NCBI RefSeq assembly: GCF_009258225.1
Contig: NZ_CP043618.1
Location: 1 to 36,597 of the forward strand
Source of the DNA: Sulfurimonas lithotrophica
Lineage (GTDB): Bacteria; Campylobacterota; Campylobacteria; Campylobacterales; Sulfurimonadaceae
Length of the DNA stretch: 36,597 bases
Direction of reading: 5' to 3'
In this document: positions 18,303-30,014 of the stretch, piece after piece
Numbering within the stretch: the stretch's first letter is position 1
Layout of the letters: each line of letters opens with the position of its first letter
Position numbers and translations under genes: made by a program
Notes under the pieces: model-generated
Told to the model about the DNA's origin: nothing
What the model saw: only the letters and a program-made list of their open reading frames with translations
Databases searched by the model: none

Positions 18303-18404
18303 TGTATCGATGTACAAAGTTAAAACTTTCCAATTCGCACAGAAATTATACTCCTAAAATTACTATTTGTAGCTAAAACTTTTCTTAATTGTATTTCACT
18401 TATT

Positions 18405-19471
18405 TTATAAAGTTTTGTAATCCGTATAACCCTTTTCATCTTGTGTATAAAATGTACTTTGTTCAGGAGTATTTAGAGATGCATCCAACTCAAATCTTTT
18501 TGGTAAATCGGGATTTGCCAAGAATAAAGAAGCGTAAGCTACGGCATCTGCAGACTTATTTTGAATAACTTCATTTCCTCTTTTTTTATCATACTCACCG
18601 TTTACAATAAAAACCCCATCATATGCATCCCGTAGAGTTTTTAACTCGACAACCTTTGCTCCGTGTCTGACATCGCCTTCTAATGCATCTATGACATGTA
18701 AATATGCTAAATTATACTTTGATAACTTAGAACATATATATGTAAAATCCTCTGTAGGGTTTGCATCGCTCATAGAGTTAAATGTACCGCTTGGTGAGAG
18801 TCTAAGAGCTGTTTTTTCACTTCCTATAGCATCTGTCACTGCTTCTACAACTTCAAATAAAAATCTGGCTCTGTTTTCAATCGCCCCGCCATACTCATCA
18901 TTACGCTTGTTTGAGCCGTCTTTGATAAACTGGTCTATCAAATAACCGTTTGCACCATGAATTTCTACTCCGTCAAAACCTGCTTCAATTGCATTTTTTG
19001 CGGCATTTGCATAATCTGACACTATTTCGTTTATCTCTGACGTACTCAACTCTTTTGGCGTCTCAAAGGGCTGCATCCCCTCAGGTGTAAAATGTTCACC
19101 TTCTACTTTTATAGCAGACGGTGCTACGGGAAGATTACCGTTTAAAAAAGACGAATGAGATACTCTTCCGACATGCCACAGTTGTAAAAAGATAAAACTA
19201 CCTTTTGCGTGAACTGCCTTAGTTACTTTTTTCCAAGCTTCAACCTGCTTATTGGTATATATACCCGGTGTACAAAGATAACCGATACCCATTTTAGAGA
19301 TTTGAGTAGCTTCAGTGATTATAAGCCCAGCTGATGCTCTTTGGGAGTAATATTCTGCCATTAAATCATTTGCACAATTATCTTCAACTGCTCTACATCG
19401 AGTCATAGGTGCCATTATAATTCTATTTTTAGGGTTAGTTTTCCGAGTTCTAACTTTGAAAATAAATTCAT
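18405..19471 (-). pseudogene. Old Yellow Enzyme family gene, frameshifted copy (arm B)
   Basis: Same gene as 17123-18190. The T run at 19426-19430 has five T where arm A has six, so the natural ATG at 19471 is out of frame with the rest after residue 14. A reading frame continues upstream to 19499 with an unrelated N-terminus, which is an artefact. Residues from NRIIMAP onward are identical to arm A. Confidence 0.88.
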
Positions 19472-19594
19472 AATAATCTCCTTTGTTGATATTTAACAAA
19501 TTTTAGCAATTATAAGAATAAAAAGAAAGTATATTATTAAACTGGATATAAAGTTTTAGAAAAAGTTTAGTTTTTTGGAAAGTTTAAAGTCGAA

Positions 19595-19671
19595 TGGTAC
19601 GCCCAGAGAGATTCGAACTCCCGACCGCTGGTACCGCAAACCAGTGCTCTATCCAGCTGAGCTATGGACGC
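19595..19671 (-). tRNA. tRNA-Arg(GCG) (arm B copy)
   Basis: Mirror of 16923-16999 with identical sequence. Confidence 0.93.
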
Positions 19672-19714
19672 ATTCATTATTTGTAGGGCGAAATTATATC
19701 ATTTTTACCTTATA

Positions 19715-19938
19715 TCAATATAAATTATCGCACTCCTGAATCATTTCTTTCATTTTATTATCTTGAATATACAAATCGTAATTTTTTCTAATATATGCTT
19801 GAAGTAGAACTTTTATGTCATTATTTCCGTCTGCGTTAAGTCTTTGGCTATTTGTTTTGTTAAAAAATCTGCAAAATCATCATCAACATCCACATCAAAT
19901 CTACGCCCGCCGATATGTAAAGCTATTTTTTGACTCAT
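19715..19938 (-). pseudogene. zapA: zapA, frameshifted copy (arm B)
   Basis: Same gene as 16655-16879. One base is missing at 19835-19840 (two instead of three T on the coding strand in GACTTTAAC), which breaks the frame after about residue 33. Confidence 0.8.
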
Positions 19939-20165
19939 TATCCTAAAATGCTTTCTATCTTATTTGCTATTTCATCTATTTCCATATCTTTTTCCACATT
20001 TTGCTGAACCAGTTTTTCAATCTCTTGATCTTTTAATTCTTGCTCTGCTTTGAGAGATACCAATTCACTTCTTAACATCTCATTTTCAGATTTTAAAGAA
20101 TGATATTGTTGTAGAATCTCAGAAACTCTAACATTTAGTTTTTCAAGATTGGTTTGACTTTCCAT
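19938..20165 (-). CDS. Short coiled-coil protein upstream of zapA (arm B copy)
   Basis: Same protein as 16428-16655, unchanged. Confidence 0.8.
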   Translation of the reverse strand: MESQTNLEKLNVRVSEILQQYHSLKSENEMLRSELVSLKAEQELKDQEIEKLVQQNVEKDMEIDEIANKIESILG

Positions 20166-20309
20166 AAATATCCATCCACACGTTTAATACTGCAATTTTA
20201 ACACATTTTATTTTTATTAACAAAGTTATAAGTAGATAAAAAATTAAATATCTAATTAATGTATTATTTGATATTATATTAATTATAAGTTTTTTAAAAA
20301 GGATATATT

Positions 20310-20565
20310 ATGAAAAAATTTTTAATTTTTTACTATTTTATTCAATACCGTGTTATTTTCTTCTTCAAATACCAATAAACAGGAAAAAAGAACTGATAAG
20401 CATATCCAAAAGGCTATAGAAAAAGAAAAAAAATATGCAAAAGAGCAAACTTTCTATATGCAAAAAGATTATGATTTAAAATCTGCGGAGATTAATCCTG
20501 ATTCATTATCTTCAATACCGAATATAGAACCGGATAATGATTTCGATATGGATGATGTATATTAA
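20310..20565 (+). pseudogene. Small exported protein, frameshifted copy (arm B)
   Basis: Same gene as 16029-16283. One extra T in the run 20326-20331 breaks the signal peptide; the rest is open from 20350 and identical. Confidence 0.7.
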
Positions 20566-20572
20566 TAAATTT

Positions 20573-21004
20573 TTATAAATACCAAGCTTTATACTTTTTC
20601 TCTTTCTCTATTAATACTTGAGATAAAAAAGAAAAAGCTTCTCTCCAAGCATCTATTACTTCATTTGTAGCCACATCTCCTAAGACATCTTTGATTGCTT
20701 TTAGTATAGATTTTTCAATCAAAGGATAATGTTCCGGTTTTATATTTTTCTTTACGTGTTCTACGGCTATTTTTTCAAGTGTATTTTCCAATACGTCTAA
20801 GTCATCGATATAATCAACAAAAGCTATAACTGCAAGTGCTAACTTTTTATGATGGTTAGCTCCTGCTTCATCAAACAACTTTTCCATTTCCGGATGTTTT
20901 TCAAAAAGAATTTCATACATTCTTTTTGCTATGGATTCAGCATTAACACTTACGGGATTGGCTATTCTTTTTACTGTATCTATTGTTTTTTGAGATAGTT
21001 TCAT
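20573..21004 (-). CDS. Single-domain globin (arm B copy)
   Basis: Same globin as 15588-15980, but with the correct FSFLSQVLIEKEK helix H in frame. Near 20588-20593 three bases are missing relative to arm A, dropping one leucine (KKYKAWYL instead of KKLYKAWYL), so it has 143 instead of 144 residues. VHb ends with a comparable VEADLYAQ segment, supporting the leucine. This is the more complete of the two copies. Confidence 0.93.
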   Translation of the reverse strand: MKLSQKTIDTVKRIANPVSVNAESIAKRMYEILFEKHPEMEKLFDEAGANHHKKLALAVIAFVDYIDDLDVLENTLEKIAVEHVKKNIKPEHYPLIEKSILKAIKDVLGDVATNEVIDAWREAFSFLSQVLIEKEKKYKAWYL

Positions 21005-21155
21005 AATAACCTCCTTGATATAAAATCCTAAGTTATTATGCTTATATTATATCCGAGATATATTACATATATATAAATCACTAAATATAATAAATTTCAT
21101 TAATCGATACCAAAGTATGCAAAAGTAAAATTATTAAAATAAAATAGTAATATAC

Positions 21156-22424
21156 ATGGATAAACAGATGCCGATATTTCATCAACAAACAAAACATTCT
21201 TACATGAGTGTAAGAAAAAATTCACACTTTTTAGATTGGCTCTCACAACCGAAAAACCATAAAATATACCCACATTTTAATCAGCGTTTTAAAATAGAGA
21301 ATTATGATGAGTTAAAGAACTTAAACCTTATCGGCGGTATAACATTTGAGAAAAAGTATCCAAACGGAGTTTATCATCTAAGAAGTGTACCTAGTGCAGG
21401 AGGTTTATATCCGTGTGAAGTTTATATACAGATAAGGGGTATAAAAGGTTTACTTGATGGCATCTACCACTATGAGCCATACAGTGAAAGCTTAACACTT
21501 TTACAAGAGATAGACGAGGATGGTGTAGAATATTACTTTAAAAATAAAAAACAGGAAAAAGGTTTAGTCTTTTTAATATCAAGCGTATATTTTAGAAGTT
21601 CGTGGAAGTACAGAGATAGAAGCATACGTTACATACTCTTAGATTCAGGGCATCAATTAGGCTCAATTTATGCAGCATTATCGGTTATGCAAAGAGATAA
21701 TGAAGTAATCTTTGATTTTGACAAATTATCTTTGAACTCGGTATTTGGATTTAGAAATGATGAGATGTTTACCTGTGCTATAAAAAGCTCATTTGCACAA
21801 GATAAAGATGTATCAAAACTAAGACAATCTCTACCATTTGTAAGCGGATGCGACTATCTTGAAACAAATAGTTTTATTGAAGATGCATATAAACAAACGG
21901 CAAATTATGAAGATGTAACAGCTAATATGCCTGATTTTTTTGAAAACATACCAAAAGAACAACTAAAAATGGCTATTTTAAACAGGCGTTCTATACGAGC
22001 ATTTAGACAGTATAGTATGAAAAGAGATGAGTTTGAATTTATCATGAAATATATTTGCTCTTTTGCAAATAAAAACAATATAGATATATTTTATACTTTG
22101 CATCTGGTAGAAAACATGGAGTGCGGTTTATATAAAAACGATGAACTAATCAAAAAGGGTGACTTTAGAAGTAAGTCAAGATATTTGGCTTTGGAGCAAA
22201 ACTTAGGCGGACAAAGCGGAGTGACTTTTTTCTTTACATCAAATGAGGTAAAAAAATATCACAAAGTTAATATACTGAGCGGTTTTTTAGCTCAGATAAT
22301 TTACATAAAATCTGATTTGCAAGGTATTGGATGCAGTGGTATCGGTGCATACTATGATGATGAGACAAAAGAGTTTTTAGAAACTAAAAACAATATCTTG
22401 TATATGTTGGCTATCGGAAGATAG
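21156..22424 (+). CDS. SagB-type nitroreductase family flavoprotein (arm B copy)
   Basis: Same protein as 14168-15436, unchanged. Confidence 0.85.
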   Translation: MDKQMPIFHQQTKHSYMSVRKNSHFLDWLSQPKNHKIYPHFNQRFKIENYDELKNLNLIGGITFEKKYPNGVYHLRSVPSAGGLYPCEVYIQIRGIKGLLDGIYHYEPYSESLTLLQEIDEDGVEYYFKNKKQEKGLVFLISSVYFRSSWKYRDRSIRYILLDSGHQLGSIYAALSVMQRDNEVIFDFDKLSLNSVFGFRNDEMFTCAIKSSFAQDKDVSKLRQSLPFVSGCDYLETNSFIEDAYKQTANYEDVTANMPDFFENIPKEQLKMAILNRRSIRAFRQYSMKRDEFEFIMKYICSFANKNNIDIFYTLHLVENMECGLYKNDELIKKGDFRSKSRYLALEQNLGGQSGVTFFFTSNEVKKYHKVNILSGFLAQIIYIKSDLQGIGCSGIGAYYDDETKEFLETKNNILYMLAIGR

Positions 22425-22453
22425 AAAATACCAATTTAGCTATAATTTCACCA

Positions 22454-24436
22454 ATGAAAAAAGAAGCATTATTTAAAGTAGAATCACCTTATCAACCAGC
22501 AGGCGACCAACCACAAGCCATAGAGAAACTTAGTAAATCTATACTCGATGGAAACAGATACCAGACACTTGAGGGTGTAACCGGAAGCGGAAAAACACAT
22601 ACTATGGCTCGTGTTATAGAAAAGGTACAACGCCCTACTATCATAATGACTCACAACAAGACTCTGGCAGCTCAGCTTTACTCGGAGTTTCGTCAGTTTT
22701 TTCCACATAATCATGTTGAATATTTTGTCTCATATTATGATTATTATCAGCCCGAAGCTTACATACCTAGACAAGACCTGTTCATTGAAAAAGACTCTGC
22801 TATAAACGATGAGTTAGAGCGTATGAGGCTATCTTCTACTGCTAACCTTTTATCTTATGATGACGTTATCGTTGTTGCATCAGTATCTGCAAATTACGGT
22901 TTAGGTGACCCCGAAGAGTATGAAAACATGGTTCAGGCTTTAGAAGTAGGAGATGAGATAGAACAAAAAAAACTTCTGCTTCGTTTAGTCGAAATGGGTT
23001 ACACTAGAAACGACTCTTATTTTGACAGCGGACATATCCGCGTAAACGGTGAGAGTTTAGACGTATATCCACCATACTTTGAACAAGAAGCAATCCGCAT
23101 AGAGTTTTTTGGTGACGAGATAGAGGCTATTTATACCTTTGACATTATTGATAATAAAAAACTCGAAGAACATAAAAGCTTTACTATCTATGCAACCAGC
23201 CAATTTAGCGTAAGGGCTGAAAAGATGGCTATTGCGATAAAGCGTATAGAGGAAGAGTTAGACGAAAGATTGGATTATTTTCAAAAAGAAAATAAACTAG
23301 TTGAATATCAACGTCTTAAACAACGCGTAGAGTTTGACTTGGAGATGCTAGAGACTACGGGAAGCTGTAAAGGGGTTGAAAACTACTCACGTCTTCTAAC
23401 AAACAAAAAGCCGGGAGAGGCTCCATATACTTTGCTTGACTACTTTGAACTGCATCATAAAGACTATTTGGTTATCGTTGATGAATCTCACGTTTCACTT
23501 CCTCAGTATCGCGGTATGTATGCAGGTGACAGGGCTAGAAAAGAGGTACTTGTAGAGTATGGATTTCGTCTGCCCTCAGCACTTGACAACCGTCCTTTAA
23601 AAATAGACGAGTACATAAACAAAGCCCCACATTATCTTTTTGTCTCTGCTACACCTGCAGAACAAGAGTTAGAACTCTCCGCTGTTAAAGCTGAACAAAT
23701 AATACGCCCTACAGGTTTGCTTGACCCTGTCATAGAAGTTAAGAGTTCGGACAACCAAGTAGAAGATATTCACGATGAGATAAAAAAAGTAACTGCTAAA
23801 AATGAGCGTGTACTCATTACCGTTTTAACAAAAAAAATGGCAGAAGCTCTTACAAAATACCTTGCAGATTTGGGCATCAAAGTACAATATATGCACTCTG
23901 ATATTGATACTATTGAGCGTAATCAAATCATTCGCTCGCTTCGCCTTGGCGAATTTGATGTATTGATAGGGATTAACCTGCTTCGTGAAGGGCTTGATTT
24001 ACCTGAAGTTAGTTTAGTAGGTATCCTAGATGCAGATAAAGAAGGTTTTTTGAGAAGTGAGACTGCACTTATACAAACTATCGGTCGTGGTGCAAGAAAT
24101 GCAAACGGTCGTGTAATTTTATATGCAAATAAAATAACAGGTTCTATGCAGAGAGCTATGGGTACGACTAAACACAGACGTGAGATTCAAGATGCTTTTA
24201 ACAAAGAGCACGGTATAACTCCAAAAACTACTATTCGTGCTTTGGATGAGAGCTTAAAACTTGAAGATCACGGCGGCATTTACCAAAAGAATAAAAAACT
24301 GGATAAAATGCCGGCATCAGAGAGAAAAGCAATAATCAAAGAGCTTTCACTTAAAATGAAAGATGCGGCTAAAAATCTTGAGTTTGAAGAAGCCGCACGT
24401 TTAAGAGATGAAATAGCAAAAATTAAAAAACTATAG
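22454..24436 (+). CDS. uvrB: Excinuclease ABC subunit UvrB (arm B copy)
   Basis: Same protein as 12156-14138, unchanged over 660 codons. Confidence 0.98.
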   Translation: MKKEALFKVESPYQPAGDQPQAIEKLSKSILDGNRYQTLEGVTGSGKTHTMARVIEKVQRPTIIMTHNKTLAAQLYSEFRQFFPHNHVEYFVSYYDYYQPEAYIPRQDLFIEKDSAINDELERMRLSSTANLLSYDDVIVVASVSANYGLGDPEEYENMVQALEVGDEIEQKKLLLRLVEMGYTRNDSYFDSGHIRVNGESLDVYPPYFEQEAIRIEFFGDEIEAIYTFDIIDNKKLEEHKSFTIYATSQFSVRAEKMAIAIKRIEEELDERLDYFQKENKLVEYQRLKQRVEFDLEMLETTGSCKGVENYSRLLTNKKPGEAPYTLLDYFELHHKDYLVIVDESHVSLPQYRGMYAGDRARKEVLVEYGFRLPSALDNRPLKIDEYINKAPHYLFVSATPAEQELELSAVKAEQIIRPTGLLDPVIEVKSSDNQVEDIHDEIKKVTAKNERVLITVLTKKMAEALTKYLADLGIKVQYMHSDIDTIERNQIIRSLRLGEFDVLIGINLLREGLDLPEVSLVGILDADKEGFLRSETALIQTIGRGARNANGRVILYANKITGSMQRAMGTTKHRREIQDAFNKEHGITPKTTIRALDESLKLEDHGGIYQKNKKLDKMPASERKAIIKELSLKMKDAAKNLEFEEAARLRDEIAKIKKL

Positions 24437-24445
24437 GAAATTTTT

Positions 24446-25015
24446 TTGGAAGATACATTTAGTAATTTAGCAACATACGGATATATAGGGCTTTTTTTAT
24501 ACTCCCTTGGTGGTGGTTTTGTAGCACTACTTGGCGCAGGAGTACTCTCTTATATGGGAAAAATGGATTTAACAACCTCGCTGTTTATAGCATTTATAGC
24601 AAATGCTCTTGGAGATGTTATGCTTTTTTATATGGCAAGATACCAAAAATCTATGATGATGGATGGACTTCGCAAACACAGACGTAAATTAGCACTCTCA
24701 CATGCATTGATGAAAAAATACGGTTCTTGGATTATTTTATTTCAAAAATTTGTATATGGTATAAAGACACTTATCCCTATTGCTATAGGACTTACGAAAT
24801 ACGATTTTAAAAAGTTTGCAATACTTAACTTTTTCTCTGCAGGAGTTTGGGCTTTAGTAGTTGGACTAGGTGCTTACTATTCAGGTGCACCTCTTATAAA
24901 ACTAGCTGAACTCATAGGTGAAAAACCTTGGATAGCACCACTTCTTCTTGTAACGTTTGGCGGACTTTTATGGCTGTATATGGAAAAAGCTACTAAGAAA
25001 AAAGTAAAAAAATAG
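24446..25015 (+). CDS. DedA-family inner-membrane protein (arm B copy)
   Basis: Same protein as 11577-12146, unchanged. Confidence 0.87.
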   Translation: MEDTFSNLATYGYIGLFLYSLGGGFVALLGAGVLSYMGKMDLTTSLFIAFIANALGDVMLFYMARYQKSMMMDGLRKHRRKLALSHALMKKYGSWIILFQKFVYGIKTLIPIAIGLTKYDFKKFAILNFFSAGVWALVVGLGAYYSGAPLIKLAELIGEKPWIAPLLLVTFGGLLWLYMEKATKKKVKK

Positions 25016-25029
25016 AGTAGTTGTGAAGA

Positions 25030-25054
25030 TAAAGCAACGCAGAAAATGCGCTGC
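25030..25054 (-). terminator. Intrinsic terminator between pckA and dedA (arm B copy)
   Basis: Mirror of 11538-11562. Confidence 0.6.
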
Positions 25055-25065
25055 TGTTTAAAAAT

Positions 25066-26646
25066 TTAAGAACCTATTATTGGTCCATATGGGGAATAAT
25101 CTTCATTCCCATCTTTGTAACGTTTATAGTTTTCAACAAACATCTCAGCTAATTCGTCACGAGTTCTGTCAAACTCATCTTTATCAGCCCATGCATTACG
25201 TGGATTTAGAATATCAGGATTAATATCTCCTAAAGTTTTTGGAACTTGTAGGCGGAAAGTTTTAGTAGTATCAAATTCACTTTCATTGATACTTCCGTCT
25301 AATATAGCATTAATACAAGCACGAGTATCTTTGATGCTCATTCTATGTCCAACACCGTATTTACCACCGGTCCAACCAGTGTTTACAAGATATACGTTTA
25401 CATTATGTTTATCGATTTTTTCACCAAGAAGTTTTGCGTAAACAGTTGGATGAAGAGGTAAAAAAGCCTCCCCGAAACAAGCGGAGAAAGTTGCAACAGG
25501 CTCAGTAATACCACGCTCCGTTCCTGCAACTTTAGCGGTATATCCGCTTAAGAAGTAGTACATTGCCTGATCACGAGTTAGTTTTGATACCGGAGGCAAT
25601 ACACCAAACGCATCCGCAGTTAAAAATATAATGTTTTGAGGATGCCCCGCCATTAAATCAGGTTTATGATTTACAATATGTTCTATCGGGTAAGATACAC
25701 GTGTATTTTCAGTTTTAGTTGAGTCTTCATAATCCACTTCACCTTCACCGTACATTACAACGTTTTCTAATAATGCGTTAGTTTTAATAGCTCCATAGAT
25801 TTCAGGCTCACTTTTCTCATCAAGGTTAATAACTTTAGCATAGCATCCGCCTTCAAAGTTAAATACACCGTGATTATCCCAACCATGCTCATCATCACCG
25901 ATTAGAGCACGTTTTGGGTCAGTACTAAGAGTAGTTTTTCCTGTACCGCTCAAACCAAAGAAAAGTGCTGTATCTCCCTCAGCTCCAACATTTGCAGAAC
26001 AGTGCATCGGTAGTTTTCCTTCTAATGGCAACCAGTAGTTCATCATAGAAAAAATTCCTTTTTTCATCTCACCACCGTACCAAGTACCGCCGATAATTGC
26101 CATATTTCTCTCAACATCAAAAAGAACAAAAACTTCAGAATTCATTCCGTGTTCTTCCCACTTCTCATTTACCGCTTTACATGCATTTAAAACAACAAAA
26201 TCTTCTTTAAATACTTCAAGTTCTGCAGAACTTGGACGAATAAACATATTTTTTACAAAGTGAGATTGCCAAGCGATTTCAGATATAAAACGAACTGAGC
26301 GTTTAGATGCAGCAGATGAACCGCAAAATACATCAGTAACATATAAATTTTTTCCGGATAATTGTTTCTGCGCTACTTCTAATAATTCATCAAATATTTC
26401 AGCAGAAACTTTTTGGTTTACATCACCCCAAGCTATGTATTTATTAGACGGGTCACGTTCTACAAAATATTTATCTTTTGGGCTACGTCCTGTAAAGATT
26501 CCCGTATCAACAGCAGTCGCACCTTTTTTAGTGACTGCACACTCTTTATTGTTTACTTCATGTTCGATAAGTTCATCATAACTTAGGTTATGAAAGACTT
26601 CACCGACATTTTTTAAACCAATATTTTCTAATTCTGCAACATTCAT
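25066..26646 (-). CDS. pckA: Phosphoenolpyruvate carboxykinase (ATP) (arm B copy)
   Basis: Same protein as 9946-11526, unchanged. Confidence 0.97.
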   Translation of the reverse strand: MNVAELENIGLKNVGEVFHNLSYDELIEHEVNNKECAVTKKGATAVDTGIFTGRSPKDKYFVERDPSNKYIAWGDVNQKVSAEIFDELLEVAQKQLSGKNLYVTDVFCGSSAASKRSVRFISEIAWQSHFVKNMFIRPSSAELEVFKEDFVVLNACKAVNEKWEEHGMNSEVFVLFDVERNMAIIGGTWYGGEMKKGIFSMMNYWLPLEGKLPMHCSANVGAEGDTALFFGLSGTGKTTLSTDPKRALIGDDEHGWDNHGVFNFEGGCYAKVINLDEKSEPEIYGAIKTNALLENVVMYGEGEVDYEDSTKTENTRVSYPIEHIVNHKPDLMAGHPQNIIFLTADAFGVLPPVSKLTRDQAMYYFLSGYTAKVAGTERGITEPVATFSACFGEAFLPLHPTVYAKLLGEKIDKHNVNVYLVNTGWTGGKYGVGHRMSIKDTRACINAILDGSINESEFDTTKTFRLQVPKTLGDINPDILNPRNAWADKDEFDRTRDELAEMFVENYKRYKDGNEDYSPYGPIIGS

Positions 26647-26771
26647 AATTTACCTTTTGGTATTTTAGATTTGAAATTATCACTAATTTTACCTAAATTA
26701 AAAGTAAAGAAAATCAAATATTTGCAGAAGTAAATTTTAAGGGATTTTTGTGTATTATTTCTAACTTTTTT

Positions 26772-26846
26772 GCTCGGTTAACTCAGTGGTAGAGTGCCAC
26801 CTTGACATGGTGGTGGTCACTGGTTCAAATCCAGTATCGAGCACCA
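26772..26846 (+). tRNA. tRNA-Val(GAC) (arm B copy)
   Basis: Mirror of 9746-9820 with identical sequence. Confidence 0.95.
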
Positions 26847-26857
26847 CTCATAAAAAA

Positions 26858-27445
26858 TTAATCCATCTGATATTTAAATATTATACTCATATAACCCATA
26901 GTAATATCATCAAATGTATACTTAACACCACTTAATGTATGTTCTGAATCTAATAAGTTAATAAACCTTGCGCCAAGTTCAAAATCAAAATTTTCATTCA
27001 TATGTATATTAAAGCCTAAATCTCCACCTGTATAATTAGTTGCATAATCACGTTGATTTAAGGTAGCATCATCAAATCTTAAGCTTATACGTCCTGCACT
27101 TGCACCTATAAAAAAGTTTGCAGATGTTGAAAAATTAAATAAATATTGAAGTTCAGCTCCATACATATAAAAATAATCATAATTGTAATTATCATCATCT
27201 ATAAATCCATTTCTAAAAGATACAAACATTCTTACATTACGAGTTTGTGCACCTATCTTTAATCCAACAGTTCCAAAATCATCTTTTGTAACAAGATTAC
27301 TAGGATTTTTTACTTCCATAGAAGTAAATCCGCCTTCAATAGCAACTAAAGAGCTTGAATCATATGTATAATCATTTGAACCTGCATAAGATGCACTGGC
27401 TGCAAATAAAACTGCAACTAATAATTTTTTTAATCTATCTGTCAT
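26858..27445 (-). CDS. Outer-membrane beta-barrel protein (arm B copy)
   Basis: Same protein as 9147-9734, unchanged. Confidence 0.8.
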   Translation of the reverse strand: MTDRLKKLLVAVLFAASASYAGSNDYTYDSSSLVAIEGGFTSMEVKNPSNLVTKDDFGTVGLKIGAQTRNVRMFVSFRNGFIDDDNYNYDYFYMYGAELQYLFNFSTSANFFIGASAGRISLRFDDATLNQRDYATNYTGGDLGFNIHMNENFDFELGARFINLLDSEHTLSGVKYTFDDITMGYMSIIFKYQMD

Positions 27446-27490
27446 AAAACCTTCCTATATTCTAAATTTTAAATTTACTTAATGTACTAC

Positions 27491-28639
27491 CTAATTATAA
27501 TTAATATTCTTAGCACAAATCATACCACTGCCAAAAGCCCATTGAAAATTATATCCGCCAAGCTCGCCTGTAACATCGACCACTTCACCGATAAAATAAA
27601 GTTTTTTAACTTTTTTTGACTCAAAAGTAACAAAATTTAATTCATTACTAATTATACCACCTTTGGAAACCTCTGCTTTAGAAAAACCAAAATTTCCTGC
27701 AGGTGCGAAAGAGTAGTTATGCAATCTTAATAGTTTTTCTTTAGTTTTGGCATCTACTTTTTTACACTCTGTATCTTTTACATATATTGCTTCTAAAAGG
27801 GCTTTAGATAGTCTTTTAGGCAATGGTATAACGGAAGATATAAGTTTTTTGCTGCCCTTAATCAAATCCGGTATATTTTCATTTGGTAAAAAGTCTATAG
27901 AGATATCTCCTTTTCTCCAGTATAAAGATGCAGACAAGACAGCAGGTCCACTTATTCCCTTATGGGCAAAAAGCATCTCTTCTTTTATAACTCTGTCATT
28001 TACCTTTATATTTACGTAGCATGAAAGCCCGCTAAGCTCTTTCATCCAAAACTGCTCTTTTTGCACTGTAAGTCCTGCAAGAGCGGGAGTGAAATTTTTT
28101 ACTTCTATATCAAAACTTTTAGCTATTTGAAGTCCGATATCGCTTGCACCTATATTTTTAAAACTCTCACCACCAGTTGCTACAACAAGAGAATTGGTTT
28201 TAAAAACACCCTTGTCTGTATTTATTTCAAATATTTCATCACTCTTTTTTACATCTAAAACTTTAGTGTTTAGATGCACCTTTGCAAAAGATGATTTTTT
28301 CTTTAGAACATTTATAATATCGTCTGAAGACTTTTTACAAAAATAATATCTGTTTTTTCTGAGTTCAAGCTCTATTTTATTATTACTCAAGAACTGCAAC
28401 ATATCATCCCTGTCAAACCTCTCAAGTACACTTTTAACCAAATCTGCATCGCCGTCAAAATTTCGTACATCCACATACTTGTTGGTTATATTGCACTTTC
28501 CACCGCCGGATATTTTCAATTTTTTGGCTAATTTATCATTTGCATCTATTATTGCAACATTTAATGATTTGTTTAAATGTGCCGCACACATAAGGGAACT
28601 TGCACCGCCGCCTAAAATAACTATGTCATATATTTTCAT
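27491..28639 (-). CDS. HI0933/YhiN-family FAD-dependent oxidoreductase (arm B copy)
   Basis: Same protein as 7953-9101; the frame also extends upstream to 28663. Confidence 0.9.
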   Translation of the reverse strand: MKIYDIVILGGGASSLMCAAHLNKSLNVAIIDANDKLAKKLKISGGGKCNITNKYVDVRNFDGDADLVKSVLERFDRDDMLQFLSNNKIELELRKNRYYFCKKSSDDIINVLKKKSSFAKVHLNTKVLDVKKSDEIFEINTDKGVFKTNSLVVATGGESFKNIGASDIGLQIAKSFDIEVKNFTPALAGLTVQKEQFWMKELSGLSCYVNIKVNDRVIKEEMLFAHKGISGPAVLSASLYWRKGDISIDFLPNENIPDLIKGSKKLISSVIPLPKRLSKALLEAIYVKDTECKKVDAKTKEKLLRLHNYSFAPAGNFGFSKAEVSKGGIISNELNFVTFESKKVKKLYFIGEVVDVTGELGGYNFQWAFGSGMICAKNINYN

Positions 28640-28645
28640 ATTGCA

Positions 28646-28657
28646 ATTATAGTATAA
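28646..28657. promoter_or_regulatory. Back-to-back -10 elements (arm B copy)
   Basis: Mirror of 7935-7946. Confidence 0.45.
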
Positions 28658-28677
28658 TGTCAAAAAAATTATAAGTA

Positions 28678-30006
28678 GTGATAATGGGCAATAAACTCCA
28701 CGTAGTCTCTTTAGGCTGTAATAAAAATCTTGTTGACACGGAAGTTATGATGGGAAGATTAAAAAACTTTTCTTTAACTGATGACAATGCAGATGCAGAT
28801 GTAATAATAGTAAATACTTGTGGCTTTATAGATGCAGCAAAAGAGGAGTCCGTAAATACAATTTTAAACCTTCACGATGCAAGAAAAGAAGACAGCATTT
28901 TGGTTGTTGCAGGATGTTTAAGTGAACGTTACCGTGAAGAACTGGCAGAAGAGATGCCAGAAGTCGATATATTTACGGGAGTTGGAGATTATGAGAGGAT
29001 TGATGAGCTTTTAGCTGCAAAAGAGAGCAGATTCAGCGATGAAGTTTATCTGATTGACGGAGCTGAACGTGTAGTAACCGGTTCAACTTACCATGCATAT
29101 ATAAAGCTATCCGAAGGGTGTAATCAGGCTTGTAGTTTTTGTGCCATACCTTCATTTAAAGGTAAACTAAACTCTCGTTCACTTGATTCTATTGCCAAAG
29201 AAGTCGAGTCTCTTGTCAAACAGGGATACTATGATTTTTCTTTTATCTCTCAAGACTCTTCATCTTACCTGCGTGATCAGAATATTCAAGACGGGCTTTC
29301 ACTGTTAATTCAAAGAATAGAGCTGATAGAGGGCGTAAAAAGTGCAAGAATTTTATACCTATATCCATCGACTACAACTATAAAACTACTTCAAAATATT
29401 GGTAGGTCAAAAATTTTCCATAACTATTTTGACATGCCGATACAGCATATAAATGATGATATGCTTCGCATCATGAAACGTGGTTTTGGAAAAGATAAGA
29501 CCATTGAACTGCTTGATTATATGAAATCACTTCCAAACTCGTTTATCCGCACAAGTTTTATAGTAGGGCATCCCGGTGAAACAAGTGAGATGTTTGAAGA
29601 GATGAAAGAGTTTGCAGAAAACTTCGGTTTTGATAGAATAAATATATTTGAATACTCTGATGAAGAAACGACTTTCGCATACGATATGAAAGATAAAAAA
29701 ATAGATAAAGAGATTATCCATGATAGAGCAGAGATCTTAGCCGAAGTAAAAGCAGAAGTTTTACAAAAATCTCTTATGGCAGAAATCGGCAAGGAAGTAG
29801 AGTTAGTGATTGACGGAGAGAGTGATGAACATGAGTTTTTACTCTCTGCAAAAGAGCTTATCTGGGCACCTGATATTGACGGTGAGATATATGTAAACGA
29901 TAGAACCGACGATGAAGCTGAGCTTGAATTTGGAAAAGTTTATAAAGCCAAAATCACTTCTGTTGTAGGAGATATCCTCACTGCTACGGTTGATAATTCA
30001 AAATAG
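28678..30006 (+). CDS. rimO: Ribosomal protein uS12 methylthiotransferase RimO (arm B copy)
   Basis: Same protein as 6586-7914, unchanged. Confidence 0.96.
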   Translation: MIMGNKLHVVSLGCNKNLVDTEVMMGRLKNFSLTDDNADADVIIVNTCGFIDAAKEESVNTILNLHDARKEDSILVVAGCLSERYREELAEEMPEVDIFTGVGDYERIDELLAAKESRFSDEVYLIDGAERVVTGSTYHAYIKLSEGCNQACSFCAIPSFKGKLNSRSLDSIAKEVESLVKQGYYDFSFISQDSSSYLRDQNIQDGLSLLIQRIELIEGVKSARILYLYPSTTTIKLLQNIGRSKIFHNYFDMPIQHINDDMLRIMKRGFGKDKTIELLDYMKSLPNSFIRTSFIVGHPGETSEMFEEMKEFAENFGFDRINIFEYSDEETTFAYDMKDKKIDKEIIHDRAEILAEVKAEVLQKSLMAEIGKEVELVIDGESDEHEFLLSAKELIWAPDIDGEIYVNDRTDDEAELEFGKVYKAKITSVVGDILTATVDNSK

Positions 30007-30014
30007 GTTCATTA

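Noticed and set aside
18405-19499. A distinct Old Yellow Enzyme paralogue with a different N-terminus (364 residues)
   Set aside because: The extra N-terminus is the frameshifted reading of the ribosome-binding region and first codons; one T missing at 19426-19430 explains it completely.
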